A DNA stretch of 64,000 nucleotides, from assembly GCA_963798805.1 (NCBI GenBank), contig CAWCVC010000010.1:124001-188000 (forward strand). Direction: 5' to 3'. Positions 46,767 to 55,095 of the stretch are shown here, one piece after another. This stretch comes from CAVZCK01 sp963798805 (GTDB taxonomy: Bacteria > Pseudomonadota > Alphaproteobacteria > Rhizobiales > Rhodomicrobiaceae). The notes beneath the pieces are model-generated. The model was not told the origin of the DNA. It did no database searches and saw only the letters and a program-made list of their open reading frames with translations. Position numbers and translations under genes: made by a program. The first letter of the stretch is position 1. The number at the start of each line of letters is the position of its first letter.

Positions 46767-47653
46767 GCGAGGTCACGCCGCAACTCGTCGTCGCGGAGGT
46801 CCGGGCGCTGCTCGAGCGTCGGCGCGTCGCGCAAGCGAAGGCGCGGCTCAAAGGCGCTCTGCAGAAGGATCCAGCCCATCCGGAGCTGCTCGTGCAGTCC
46901 GCCTGGGCGGATTACATGGATAACGACAACGACGCCGCGCTGGCGATCGTGCGGCAGGTTCTCGCGCAGAACCCGGAGCATCAGTCCGCCCGGCTGTTGC
47001 TCTTCGAGTTGCGGCTGGAGAAGAACCTGCTTGGCGAAGCGGAGCAGATCATCCTGCAGCTCCTGCGCGAATACCCCCACCATGCGCCCTATTACGGGCG
47101 CTATGCCGAGGTGATGATCCGGGCCATGCTGCTGTCGAAGGCGCGGGCCCTCGCCGAAGAAGGGCTGCGATACGAGCCGGACGATGTCGGCTGTCTGGCA
47201 GGGCGGGCGCTTTGCGACTTCATCGAGCAGGGTCACCATAAAATCAGCTACTCCCTGCAGCAGCTCCTCGTCCGCCATCCGCAATCCTTGCGGACCCTGA
47301 CGCTGGTCCGCGCCACGCTCTATCATCGCGGCCATTATCGCGGCGCGCTGCGGATCGCCCAGGAGCTGGTCCGGGCGCAGCCGGACAATGACGGGTTTGT
47401 GCGCATAGCGCGGGAGCTGACCGTGCTGGCACACTGGTCGATGCTGCCGCTCTGGCCGATCCTGCGCTGGGGCCGGGGAGCCCTGATCGCGGTCTGGCTG
47501 CTGCTTAACGGCGCGACGCTTGGCACGGCGACGATGGTGCGGAGCGATGAGAGCGCGGAAGCGGCCGGCATTCTCGGCATCGGCTTCATCTTCTATCTCG
47601 TCTACGCCTGGTTCTGGCCGCCCATCCTGCGGCGCTGGATCGCCCGGGCGTGA
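46763..47653 (+). CDS. TPR protein with C-terminal membrane segments
   Basis: A 296-residue protein: residues 1-225 are tetratricopeptide-like helical repeats (ARLKGALQKDPAHPELLVQS; AIVRQVLAQNPEHQSARLLL; AQELVRAQPDNDGFVRIARE). Residues ~235-290 hold two hydrophobic helices (WPILRWGRGALIAVWLLLNG; ILGIGFIFYLVYAWFWPPIL). GGGAAGGGA precedes the ATG, which overlaps the stop of the preceding gene. It probably displays its TPR domain to the cytosol as a docking platform for the ATPase encoded next. Confidence 0.82.
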   Translation: MSEVTPQLVVAEVRALLERRRVAQAKARLKGALQKDPAHPELLVQSAWADYMDNDNDAALAIVRQVLAQNPEHQSARLLLFELRLEKNLLGEAEQIILQLLREYPHHAPYYGRYAEVMIRAMLLSKARALAEEGLRYEPDDVGCLAGRALCDFIEQGHHKISYSLQQLLVRHPQSLRTLTLVRATLYHRGHYRGALRIAQELVRAQPDNDGFVRIARELTVLAHWSMLPLWPILRWGRGALIAVWLLLNGATLGTATMVRSDESAEAAGILGIGFIFYLVYAWFWPPILRRWIARA

Positions 47654-47668
47654 ACCGGAGACATTTCC

Positions 47669-48901
47669 GTGACGGATCGACTTGAACTGGAACAGCGCCT
47701 TTTGAGCCATCCCTTCGATGCGGAGGCCCGCGCGCAATATGCCCGCGCGCTGATGGATGCCGGCGAGGCCGAGGCGGCACTTGCCCAGTATGAGCTGCTT
47801 TGCCAGCAGCAATCGCGGAATCCGGCCTGGCATGTCGGCGCCGCGCGGGCGCTGCTGAAGCTGGAGCGGCGGACGGACGCCCTGTCCCGCTATGTGCAGG
47901 CGCGCGGCATGACCGGCTTCGAGATTGACGAGGAGCTGGAGCGGCTCGACGGGCAGGCGCGCCATAGCGGGCCGCCGGATCTACGCGTTGTCAGGAACGT
48001 CGAGCCCGGCAAGGTCGTGCCCATTCAGAGCGTGCCCGAGGACAAGGTGCGCTTCTCCTCGATCGTCGGCATGGAGGATCTGAAGCAGACCATCCGCCTT
48101 AAGATCATCGAGCCGTTCCTCAACCCCGGTCTGTTCCAGCGCTTCCGCAAGCAGGCCGGCGGCGGCATCCTGCTCTACGGTCCGCCAGGCTGCGGCAAGA
48201 CCATGATCGCCCGCGCCGTCGCCAATGAATGCAACGCCGAGTTCATCTCGGTCGGCATCTCCGATGTGCTGAATATGTGGCTTGGCGAGAGCGAGCGGAA
48301 CCTCGCCTCGCTGTTCGACAAGGCGCGGTCGCAGGCGCCCTGCGTGCTGTTCTTCGACGAGATCGACGCGCTGGCCTTCTCCCGGTCGAAAGCGCGCTCG
48401 GAGCACACGCGCAGCGTGGTTAACGAGTTCCTCGCCCAGCTCGACGGCATCGGCAAGGACAATCACAGCGTGCTGATCCTGGCGGCGACCAACATGCCAT
48501 GGGATGTCGATCCGGCGATGAAGCGGCCGGGGCGCTTCTCCCGGCAGATCTTCGTGCCGCCGCCCGACGCCGAGGCGCGGCGCAGGATGCTGGAGATCAA
48601 GATGAGCGGCGTACCGCAGGACGGCATTAATTTCGCGGCGCTGGCGCAGAGAACGGCGAATTTCTCCGGCGCCGATATTGACGGGCTGATCGAGCTGGCG
48701 AAGGAAAGCGCTCTGCACGATGCGCTGCTGAATAAAAACGAGCGCCCGCTTGGGCAGCCCGATTTCGACAGCGCGCTGAAGGAATTGCTGCCCTCGACGC
48801 TCGACTGGCTGCGGACGGCAAGAAACCTGGTCAAATATGCCGGGGACGACGGCTCCTACCGGGACGTCGAGGCCTATCTGAAAAAGGCAAAGCCGCTATA
48901 G
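47669..48901 (+). CDS. TPR-AAA+ ATPase (classic AAA, Vps4/FtsH-like core)
   Basis: A 410-residue protein starting with GTG. Residues ~1-90 are TPR-like (QYARALMDAGEAEAALAQYE). A linker leads to a classic AAA module from residue ~125: VRFSSIVGMEDLKQTIRLKI, Walker A YGPPGCGKTM, Walker B VLFFDEIDAL, sensor 1 LAATNMPWDVD, arginine-finger region RPGRFSRQIF, and a C-terminal lid (FSGADIDGLIELAKESALHD). No protease or other effector domain is present. It likely unfolds or disassembles a protein complex at the membrane via the TPR protein encoded 15 bp upstream. Confidence 0.85.
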   Translation: MTDRLELEQRLLSHPFDAEARAQYARALMDAGEAEAALAQYELLCQQQSRNPAWHVGAARALLKLERRTDALSRYVQARGMTGFEIDEELERLDGQARHSGPPDLRVVRNVEPGKVVPIQSVPEDKVRFSSIVGMEDLKQTIRLKIIEPFLNPGLFQRFRKQAGGGILLYGPPGCGKTMIARAVANECNAEFISVGISDVLNMWLGESERNLASLFDKARSQAPCVLFFDEIDALAFSRSKARSEHTRSVVNEFLAQLDGIGKDNHSVLILAATNMPWDVDPAMKRPGRFSRQIFVPPPDAEARRRMLEIKMSGVPQDGINFAALAQRTANFSGADIDGLIELAKESALHDALLNKNERPLGQPDFDSALKELLPSTLDWLRTARNLVKYAGDDGSYRDVEAYLKKAKPL

Positions 48902-48965
48902 ATGCGCGGAGCCCCGGCGGGCGCGACGATCTCAGCCGCCGCAACCGGCGGCGCGGCGCGCGTGC

Positions 48966-50186
48966 TCATTTCACGCTGACGAGCCCGACCTCATTGGTCA
49001 GGCTGTTTGCAAGCGCCGGATTGCCATCCGGCATCACGCTCATATTGCGAACGATGTCGCCGCCGCCCGGAATGGCCCAGCTCTGGAACTTCTCCGTCTT
49101 CGGATCGAAGCGCACGATGGTGTTCGGCTTGGCGGCGGACTCGCAATACCAGAGCGCGCCTTTGGTCAGGACGATGCCGTAAGGCTCCGATTTCGGGCCG
49201 CTCGGCGAGGGCCATTCGCTGACCTTGCCGGTTGCCGGATCGAGCCGGCCGAGATAGCCGCGCGCGAAATCCGTGTACCAGATGACGCCGTCATTGCCGA
49301 TGGCAAGCCGGCGCGGGCGCGCCTTCTCGTCGGGGAGCACATATTCGTGGATCGCCATGGTCTTCGGGTCCATGCTGGCGATTTTATTGCTGCCGAATTC
49401 GACGAAGAACGGGATGCCCTTGGCGTTGATCTGGATGCCATAGGGGCGCGCTTTCGGTGTGGGCGGCGCAACCAGCTTGATTTCGCCGCTCGCAGGATCG
49501 AGCCGGCCGACGAAATTCCCCTGCTGCACCGTGAACCAGAGCGTTCCGTTCTGATCGACAGTTATGGTGTGAGGGTCGCGCGCCTTTGGGTCAGGCAAGG
49601 GATATTCCTTCACATCGCCTGTCTTTGGATCGAGCGCGCCAATATACCCGGCAAAATTGCCGGTGAACCAGATTTTGCCGTCCTTGCCCTCAACGAGCCC
49701 GTGCGGGCCGGTCTGCGGATGCTTCAGATGGAACTCCTTGAATTCGCCCGTCTTCGGATCGAGACGGCCGAGGACATTGGCGAGTTGGCCGGTGTACCAG
49801 ATCGAGCCATCCGAGGCGGCGAGCGGATCATGCGGGCGCGAACCCGGCGTCGGCACCGGCCATTCCTTGATGCTGGCCTTGGCCGGACCGTCGATAAGTT
49901 TCGCCGCCGGTCTTGGCCGTTCGGGGAAATTCTTGACCAGATATTCGGTGACGACGGGCCACTGATCGGCCGGCACAGGCGCCTGGAAGTTCTGCATCAT
50001 GCGCACAACGGTGTGCCAGCCCTCGGGCGTGTAGCCGACCCGGATGCGGTTGATGTCATGACAGCCGCCGCAAACCGCGGCGACGGTCTCCTTGCCTGGC
50101 CCCGGCGGCAGGTCGACGGCGAAGGCGTGCCCGGCCGAGCAGGACAGAACGGCGGCGAGCGCAGGAACGAGCAGACGAGGCGACAT
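48966..50186 (-). CDS. Periplasmic virginiamycin B lyase-like propeller with N-terminal heme-c motif
   Basis: A 406-residue exported protein: signal peptide (LVPALAAVLSCSAGHAFA), a short cytochrome-c-like domain with CGGCH (AAVCGGCHDINRIRV), then a six- or seven-bladed propeller built of Vgb repeats (DGSIWYTGQLANVLGRLDPK; DGKIWFTGNFAGYIGALDPK; NGTLWFTVQQGNFVGRLDPA). Vgb enzymes linearise streptogramin B, but the heme fusion and the periplasmic location argue for a different, perhaps redox, role here. It is not proof of drug resistance. Confidence 0.85.
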   Translation of the reverse strand: MSPRLLVPALAAVLSCSAGHAFAVDLPPGPGKETVAAVCGGCHDINRIRVGYTPEGWHTVVRMMQNFQAPVPADQWPVVTEYLVKNFPERPRPAAKLIDGPAKASIKEWPVPTPGSRPHDPLAASDGSIWYTGQLANVLGRLDPKTGEFKEFHLKHPQTGPHGLVEGKDGKIWFTGNFAGYIGALDPKTGDVKEYPLPDPKARDPHTITVDQNGTLWFTVQQGNFVGRLDPASGEIKLVAPPTPKARPYGIQINAKGIPFFVEFGSNKIASMDPKTMAIHEYVLPDEKARPRRLAIGNDGVIWYTDFARGYLGRLDPATGKVSEWPSPSGPKSEPYGIVLTKGALWYCESAAKPNTIVRFDPKTEKFQSWAIPGGGDIVRNMSVMPDGNPALANSLTNEVGLVSVK

Positions 50187-50290
50187 TGTACACCCTCCCT
50201 TACGGCCCCGGCATGAGCGGCCGGCGGCGATATTCAGCCTGGGCGCAAGCGCCCATGTGAATGCGACTGTGGAGCGAAGCGTTCGCCGGC

Positions 50291-51304
50291 TTACGCCGCC
50301 GGCGCCGGCGGGCAGCTCAGAAAAGCATGGATCGTGTGCCAGAGCCGTTCGCGCTGACTGCCGATCATGCCGCCGCCATGCGTCATGCCACGCAGCATGA
50401 CGAATTCCTTGTCCTTGGTCGCGAGCTTGGCGAAGAAGGCGTAAAGCTCCGCCTCGCTGGCGTTACCGTCATGCTCCGGACGGATCAGGCAGACCGGGCA
50501 ATCGAGCTTTGCCGGATCGACCATCGGCAGGTTGACGGCCATGTCGAGATAGGTGCCGGTCGGCACGCTGTCGCCGAACTGCATTTCGAAATCGGCAAGC
50601 GCCTTGATCAGCGCGGGATCGGCCTTGCCGGCGACATCGCGGTTGAAGATGTTCTGAATCTGCGCCATGCCGAAGGGGCGGCGCGGCTTTTTCCGGTAAC
50701 TGTCGGCCTGCTTGCGCCGCCGCTCGATCTCCGGCGCGTTTTCGCCGGTGTAGGTGAAGGCGTGCAGCACGAGACGCGCAACGCGGGCCGGCTCGGCATT
50801 GGCGAAGGCACCGGCCCGGATGGCGCCGGAGGACTCGCCGAACATCGTCACCGTCTTCTTGCCGGTCGCCTGCTCGATCGCCGGCATGGCGGCTTTCAGG
50901 TCCTCGACGCCGCTGAGAATGCCGGAATTGCTGTCGGTCCTGGCGGAAAAGCCGTAGCCCTCGTGGTCCATGGTCCAGACGTCGTAGCCGAGCCCGGCGA
51001 AGTGATCCATCGCCGAAAAGCCCGATTGTGCGGGCACTTGCAGATCATAGCTGCCGCGGCTGGAAAAGGTCGAGCCGTGCACCAGGAACAGCGGCGGCTG
51101 AGCCGAAGCCTGACCGCCGACTTGCCGCTTGCGATAGACGTAGAGCTTCACCGGGCCTTTCATCACCCAGTGCTCTTCCGCTTCGATCCTGCCTATTTGC
51201 GCCTGCGCTGCTGACGGCACGGCCTGAGCTATTGCGGCCGCGGCCATGCCCGCCGACGAGAGCCTGAAGAGATCGCGGCGGTCCAACCAAAGGGAGTCTG
51301 CCAT
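50291..51304 (-). CDS. Tat-exported alpha/beta hydrolase
   Basis: A 337-residue hydrolase with a twin-arginine-type leader (LDRRDLFRLSSAGMAAAAIA ending AAQA). The catalytic region has HGSTFSSRGSYDLQV, the nucleophile elbow GESSGAIRAG (GxSxG), and a late His in RGMTHGGGMIG. The ATG at 51304 follows AAGGAG; an in-frame GTG two codons upstream is less likely. Acts in the periplasm on an unknown ester or lactone. It lies next to the Vgb-like gene in the same direction, 104 bp apart. Confidence 0.85.
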   Translation of the reverse strand: MADSLWLDRRDLFRLSSAGMAAAAIAQAVPSAAQAQIGRIEAEEHWVMKGPVKLYVYRKRQVGGQASAQPPLFLVHGSTFSSRGSYDLQVPAQSGFSAMDHFAGLGYDVWTMDHEGYGFSARTDSNSGILSGVEDLKAAMPAIEQATGKKTVTMFGESSGAIRAGAFANAEPARVARLVLHAFTYTGENAPEIERRRKQADSYRKKPRRPFGMAQIQNIFNRDVAGKADPALIKALADFEMQFGDSVPTGTYLDMAVNLPMVDPAKLDCPVCLIRPEHDGNASEAELYAFFAKLATKDKEFVMLRGMTHGGGMIGSQRERLWHTIHAFLSCPPAPAA

Positions 51305-51338
51305 GGCCACTCCTTGCGCTTCATCCCGACGGTCTTGT

Positions 51339-51659
51339 TCAAGGAGCCGTTCGCTTCAAATTACCACCGGCGGAAAAGCTCCGCCATCCTGCTAGTGGAG
51401 CGAATTTGACATTTGAGTACCGGTGGCGGCTAGGCTGGCGCTCAAATGTCAAATTCAAAAGCTCCACTAGCAACACGTATTTGGCTATTGGTGGGCCGAG
51501 CCCCGAGCAATCGTGCAGGATCACCACCGCCGGGAACGGACCGTCGTCAGCAGGCCGGGTGACCACATAGGGCAGTTGCAGCGACTGGCCGATCGCGGCC
51601 GGCGAGCCTAATGCGGCGAGAAGCCAGCTTGCCGCGAAAATCAGGATGGATCGAAGCAT
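51339..51659 (-). pseudogene. Dienelactone-hydrolase fragment ended by a palindromic element
   Basis: From 51659 the frame gives a signal peptide (ILIFAASWLLAALGSPAAIG) and the start of a dienelactone hydrolase (VTRPADDGPFPAVVILHDCS). Homology ends about residue 61, where the CTAGTGG palindrome (51392-51470) begins; the following residues are simply a translation of that repeat. A normal enzyme has about 240-290 residues and the catalytic triad is absent, so this is a remnant. Confidence 0.75.
51392..51470. repeat. CTAGTGG-bounded palindrome
   Basis: A 79-bp palindrome: CTAGTGGAGC / GCTCCACTAG outer arms and TTGACATTTGAG / CTCAAATGTCAA inner arms around a GC-rich centre. It shares its ends with the elements at 23264 and 36203, and the core GACATTTGAGT with 36203. 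It truncates the dienelactone-hydrolase fragment. Confidence 0.78.
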
Positions 51660-51800
51660 TGCCTTGCACCTGAATGATCGAGGGCCGAATGCGCAACCCC
51701 CTGATTTGGGCCGCCGGACTGATTTGGCTAGCCTTTTCCCGCCGCGCGAGTATCATTTTCGAAACGCCGAACAAAAAACAGCATCATTGGGAGGAAGAAA

Positions 51801-53156
51801 ATGGCCTATAAACGCCTGTCGCGGCGCGCCGTTCTCAAGACGGCCGCACTTGGTTCCGTAGCAGCCCTTGCCTCGCCCTATGTCAGCCGTGCTTACGCCG
51901 CCGGCGGTACTTTGAGCCTCGGCTGCTGGGACCATTGGGTCCCCGGCGCTAACAAGGCGCTGATCAAGCTCTGCAACGAATGGGGCGAGAAGAACAAGGT
52001 CGAGGTCAAGATCGACTTCATCACCTCGCAGGGCGAAAAAGACAAGCTGACCGCCGCGGCCGAAGCTCAGGCCGGCACCGGTCACGACATCATGTCCCAT
52101 CGCGACTGGAACATCCGCATCCATCAGGACCAACTCGAGCCGCTCGACGACCTCGTCGATGGCCTCATCAAGAAATACGGGCCGATCAGCCCGGTTGCCG
52201 AGTACCTCGCCAAGATCAAGGGCACATGGCGCGGCATCCCGACCACCGTTGGCAGCCAGGTGAAGCCGTGCTGCTCGCGCATCGACCTGTGGAAGCAGCA
52301 TGCCGGGCTCGACGTGCAGGACCTGTTCCCGGCCGACGAGTCGAAATGGGACAAGGCCAAGATCGACGGCTGGACCTGGGACGCCTATGTCGCGGGCGCG
52401 CAGAAGCTGAGCAAGGCCGGCTTCCCCGTCGGCCTGCCCATGGGCCAGACCTCCGACGCGGTCGACTGGGTCGGCGGCCTGTTCAACGCCTATGGCGTCG
52501 TCTTCGTCGATGCCAAGGACAACATCAAGATCAATTCCGACGAGACCCGGCAGGCGATGGAGGTCGCCCGCAAGATCGTCGAATCCATGTCGCCCGAAGT
52601 GTTCGCCTGGGACGACGCCGGCAACAATCGCTGGCTCATTTCCGGCAAGGGCTCCGGCATCATGAACCCGCCGAGCGCCTGGGCGGTCGCCAAGCGCGAC
52701 AATATCAAGGTCGCCGAGCAGTGCTGGACGCATCCGGTGCCGAAGGGACCGAAAGGCCGCTTCGTCGGGCAGCTGCCGCAATTTTACGGCGTCTGGCAGT
52801 TCTCCCAGAACAAGACCGCGGCCAAGGAGCTGCTCGCCTATATTTCACAGAAAGAAGCCGTCGCCCAACTCGTCGATGCCTCGATCGGCTACGACCTTCC
52901 CTCATTCAAGAGCATGTACGATCTCGATACCTGGAAGAAGGTCGAGCCGCCGCTCGGCACGGTCTACGGCTATCCGCCGCGCGGCGACGAGCAGACCTCA
53001 ATCGCCGGCGCCCCGGCCCGCTCGGAAGTCGGCGCGCAGATCTATAATCAGGCGATCAATACGGTGATGATCGCCAAGTTCACGCAGGGCAAAGAGAAGC
53101 TCGACGACGTGATCGCATGGGCCGAGAACGAACTCCAAGGCACGCTGCGGAGCTGA
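51801..53156 (+). CDS. ABC transporter substrate-binding protein, family 1 (Tat signal)
   Basis: A 451-residue extracellular solute-binding protein with a twin-arginine leader (LSRRAVLKTAALGSVAALAS) cleaved near YAAGG. The mature part is a type-2 periplasmic-binding fold of the sugar/polyol kind (YGVVFVDAKDNIKINSDETR; SGIMNPPSAWAVAKRD). GGGAGGAAG precedes the ATG. It is followed by two permeases and an ATPase, a complete importer. Ligand unknown; family 1 members bind sugars, polyols or glycerol phosphates. Confidence 0.92.
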   Translation: MAYKRLSRRAVLKTAALGSVAALASPYVSRAYAAGGTLSLGCWDHWVPGANKALIKLCNEWGEKNKVEVKIDFITSQGEKDKLTAAAEAQAGTGHDIMSHRDWNIRIHQDQLEPLDDLVDGLIKKYGPISPVAEYLAKIKGTWRGIPTTVGSQVKPCCSRIDLWKQHAGLDVQDLFPADESKWDKAKIDGWTWDAYVAGAQKLSKAGFPVGLPMGQTSDAVDWVGGLFNAYGVVFVDAKDNIKINSDETRQAMEVARKIVESMSPEVFAWDDAGNNRWLISGKGSGIMNPPSAWAVAKRDNIKVAEQCWTHPVPKGPKGRFVGQLPQFYGVWQFSQNKTAAKELLAYISQKEAVAQLVDASIGYDLPSFKSMYDLDTWKKVEPPLGTVYGYPPRGDEQTSIAGAPARSEVGAQIYNQAINTVMIAKFTQGKEKLDDVIAWAENELQGTLRS

Positions 53157-53253
53157 AGCAGCAAGCCTTGCCGGAGAAAACGACGTGCCGGTCCTGGCCG
53201 GCACGTCAAACCTCCGGTGCCGGCCCATAGCCTGGTTTTCGAGGTATTCCGCC

Positions 53254-54195
53254 ATGGCACAGACGGTCGAATCCTGGAGGTACGCCAGCGAGCGGGCACC
53301 GAGCGTGTCGACTCGCAGCAGGATGAAGCGCTTCGTTCGCCGCCGCTCGACGATCGCATTCGTGATGTGCCTGCCGCTGATTCTCATCATCGGCTGCCTG
53401 ATCATCTATCCGGCGCTCTACTCCATCTATCTGTCGATGCTGAACAAGTCGCAGACGCGCTTCATCGGCCTCGGCAATTTCCGCTTCCTGTTGTCGCGCG
53501 ACACGTTCCGGATGGTGGTCGAGCAGTCCGCCATCTTCGCGCTCTCGGCGGTGTTCTTCAAAGCGCTGATCGGCCTCGTCACCGCGCATTTGATCAATAA
53601 CCTGCCGACCAAAGGGCAGCGCAAATGGCGCGGCATGCTGCTCGTGCCGTGGGTCATCCCGCTGGCGCTCTCCTCGCTCGGCTGGTGGTGGCTATTCGAC
53701 CCGACGCATTCCGCCTTCAACTACATCCTGGCCGGGCTCGGCTTCCAGGAGGTCCCCTGGCTGTCCGATCCTTATTGGGCCCGCTTCTCCGTCATCCTGG
53801 TGAATGTCTGGTACGGCGCGCCGTTCTTCCTGATCATGTATCTGGCGGCGCTCAAATCCGTACCGGAGCAGCTTTATGAAGCGGCCGCCATCGACGGCGC
53901 CAATGCCTGGCAGCGCTTCATCCACATCACCCTGCCGATGATGCGCAATATCATCGCCATCACCGTGCTGTTCTCGCTGATCGTGACCTTCGCCAATTTC
54001 GACATCGTGCAGATCATGACGGCAGGCGGTCCGCGCAACATGACGCATGTGTTCGCTACTTACGCCTTCCTGCTCGGCATCCGCTCCGGCGACCTGCCGC
54101 TGGGCGCAGCCACATCGCTGTTCATGTTCCCGATCCTGGCGATCGCAGCGGTCTTCATCCTGCGGGGCGTGCGCAAGCGCGGAAGGGAAATCTGA
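53254..54195 (+). CDS. ABC sugar-type permease (MalF/UgpA-like)
   Basis: A 313-residue inner-membrane permease with about six helices and the EAA loop (EQLYEAAAIDGANAWQRFIH) that docks on the ATPase. The start at 53254 follows GAGGT at a normal spacing; a longer in-frame start at 53185 is discounted. The last base is shared with the next gene's start (TGATG), so the permeases are co-translated. Confidence 0.92.
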   Translation: MAQTVESWRYASERAPSVSTRSRMKRFVRRRSTIAFVMCLPLILIIGCLIIYPALYSIYLSMLNKSQTRFIGLGNFRFLLSRDTFRMVVEQSAIFALSAVFFKALIGLVTAHLINNLPTKGQRKWRGMLLVPWVIPLALSSLGWWWLFDPTHSAFNYILAGLGFQEVPWLSDPYWARFSVILVNVWYGAPFFLIMYLAALKSVPEQLYEAAAIDGANAWQRFIHITLPMMRNIIAITVLFSLIVTFANFDIVQIMTAGGPRNMTHVFATYAFLLGIRSGDLPLGAATSLFMFPILAIAAVFILRGVRKRGREI

Positions 54196-55091
54196 TGAGC
54201 ACCGCGGCCGCAATCTCCAACATGCCGAGGCGGCGCTCGCGCGCCAGCCTCCACCGCAGCCGGCGCTGGGCGCTGATCGCGAGCTATGTCTTCCTGATCA
54301 TGTTCGCGATCTTCTTCCTCCTGCCGCCTTACTACATGATCGTCACCTCGCTGAAGAGCGACGCGGAAATGGCGCGTATGGTGACCAACCCGTGGATCAT
54401 AGCCGACGGCCTCACCCTCGATCAGTTCAGGATCCTGTTCAACAACACGGATTTCCTGATCTATTTCAAGAACACCGCCATCGTCACAATCTGCGTGGTG
54501 GCGATCACCATGGTGGTCAGCGTGTTCGCCGCTTTTTCCCTCGGGCGGATGCGTTTCTGGGGATCGGGCATCCTCGCGACCGGCATCTTCCTCACCTACC
54601 TGGTGCCGGACACGCTGTTGTTCATTCCGATGTTCCAGATCGTCAAATGGGTTGGCCTGCTCAATTCCTATTGGGGCATGGTGCTGGTCTATCCGACACT
54701 GACTGTGCCCTTTTGCACCTGGATCATGATCGGCTATTTCCAGTCGATCCCGAAAGAGCTGGACGAGGCGGCGCTGATCGACGGCGCGGGCCACATGCAG
54801 ATGCTCCTGAAAATCTTCATCCCCGTGGCGCTGCCCGGCATTATCGCGGCGATGATCTTTGCCTTCACCGTCTCCTGGGCGGCGTTCGTCTATCCGATGG
54901 CGTTCCTCTATTCCTCAGATCAGCAGGTGCTGACGGTCGGCACGGTGACGAGCCTCATCCGCGGCGACGTCTATAAATGGGGTATGCTGATGGCCGGCGC
55001 GCTGGTCGCCGCGGCGCCGCCGCTCATCATCTACGCTTTCCTGATGGACTATTACATTGCCGGCCTCACCGCCGGCGCCACGAAGGGTTGA
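54195..55091 (+). CDS. ABC sugar-type permease (MalG/UgpE-like)
   Basis: A 298-residue permease with an N-terminal helix (ALIASYVFLIMFAIFFLLPP), about six helices in all, and the EAA loop (KELDEAALIDGAGHMQMLLK). It pairs with the preceding MalF-like subunit to form the translocation pore. The ATPase gene begins 4 bases after its stop. Confidence 0.92.
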   Translation: MSTAAAISNMPRRRSRASLHRSRRWALIASYVFLIMFAIFFLLPPYYMIVTSLKSDAEMARMVTNPWIIADGLTLDQFRILFNNTDFLIYFKNTAIVTICVVAITMVVSVFAAFSLGRMRFWGSGILATGIFLTYLVPDTLLFIPMFQIVKWVGLLNSYWGMVLVYPTLTVPFCTWIMIGYFQSIPKELDEAALIDGAGHMQMLLKIFIPVALPGIIAAMIFAFTVSWAAFVYPMAFLYSSDQQVLTVGTVTSLIRGDVYKWGMLMAGALVAAAPPLIIYAFLMDYYIAGLTAGATKG

Positions 55092-55095
55092 GCTC

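Noticed and set aside
48966..50186. Antibiotic-resistance call for the virginiamycin B lyase-like protein
   Set aside because: It is exported and carries a heme-c motif, unlike the cytosolic lyases, so resistance is not supported.
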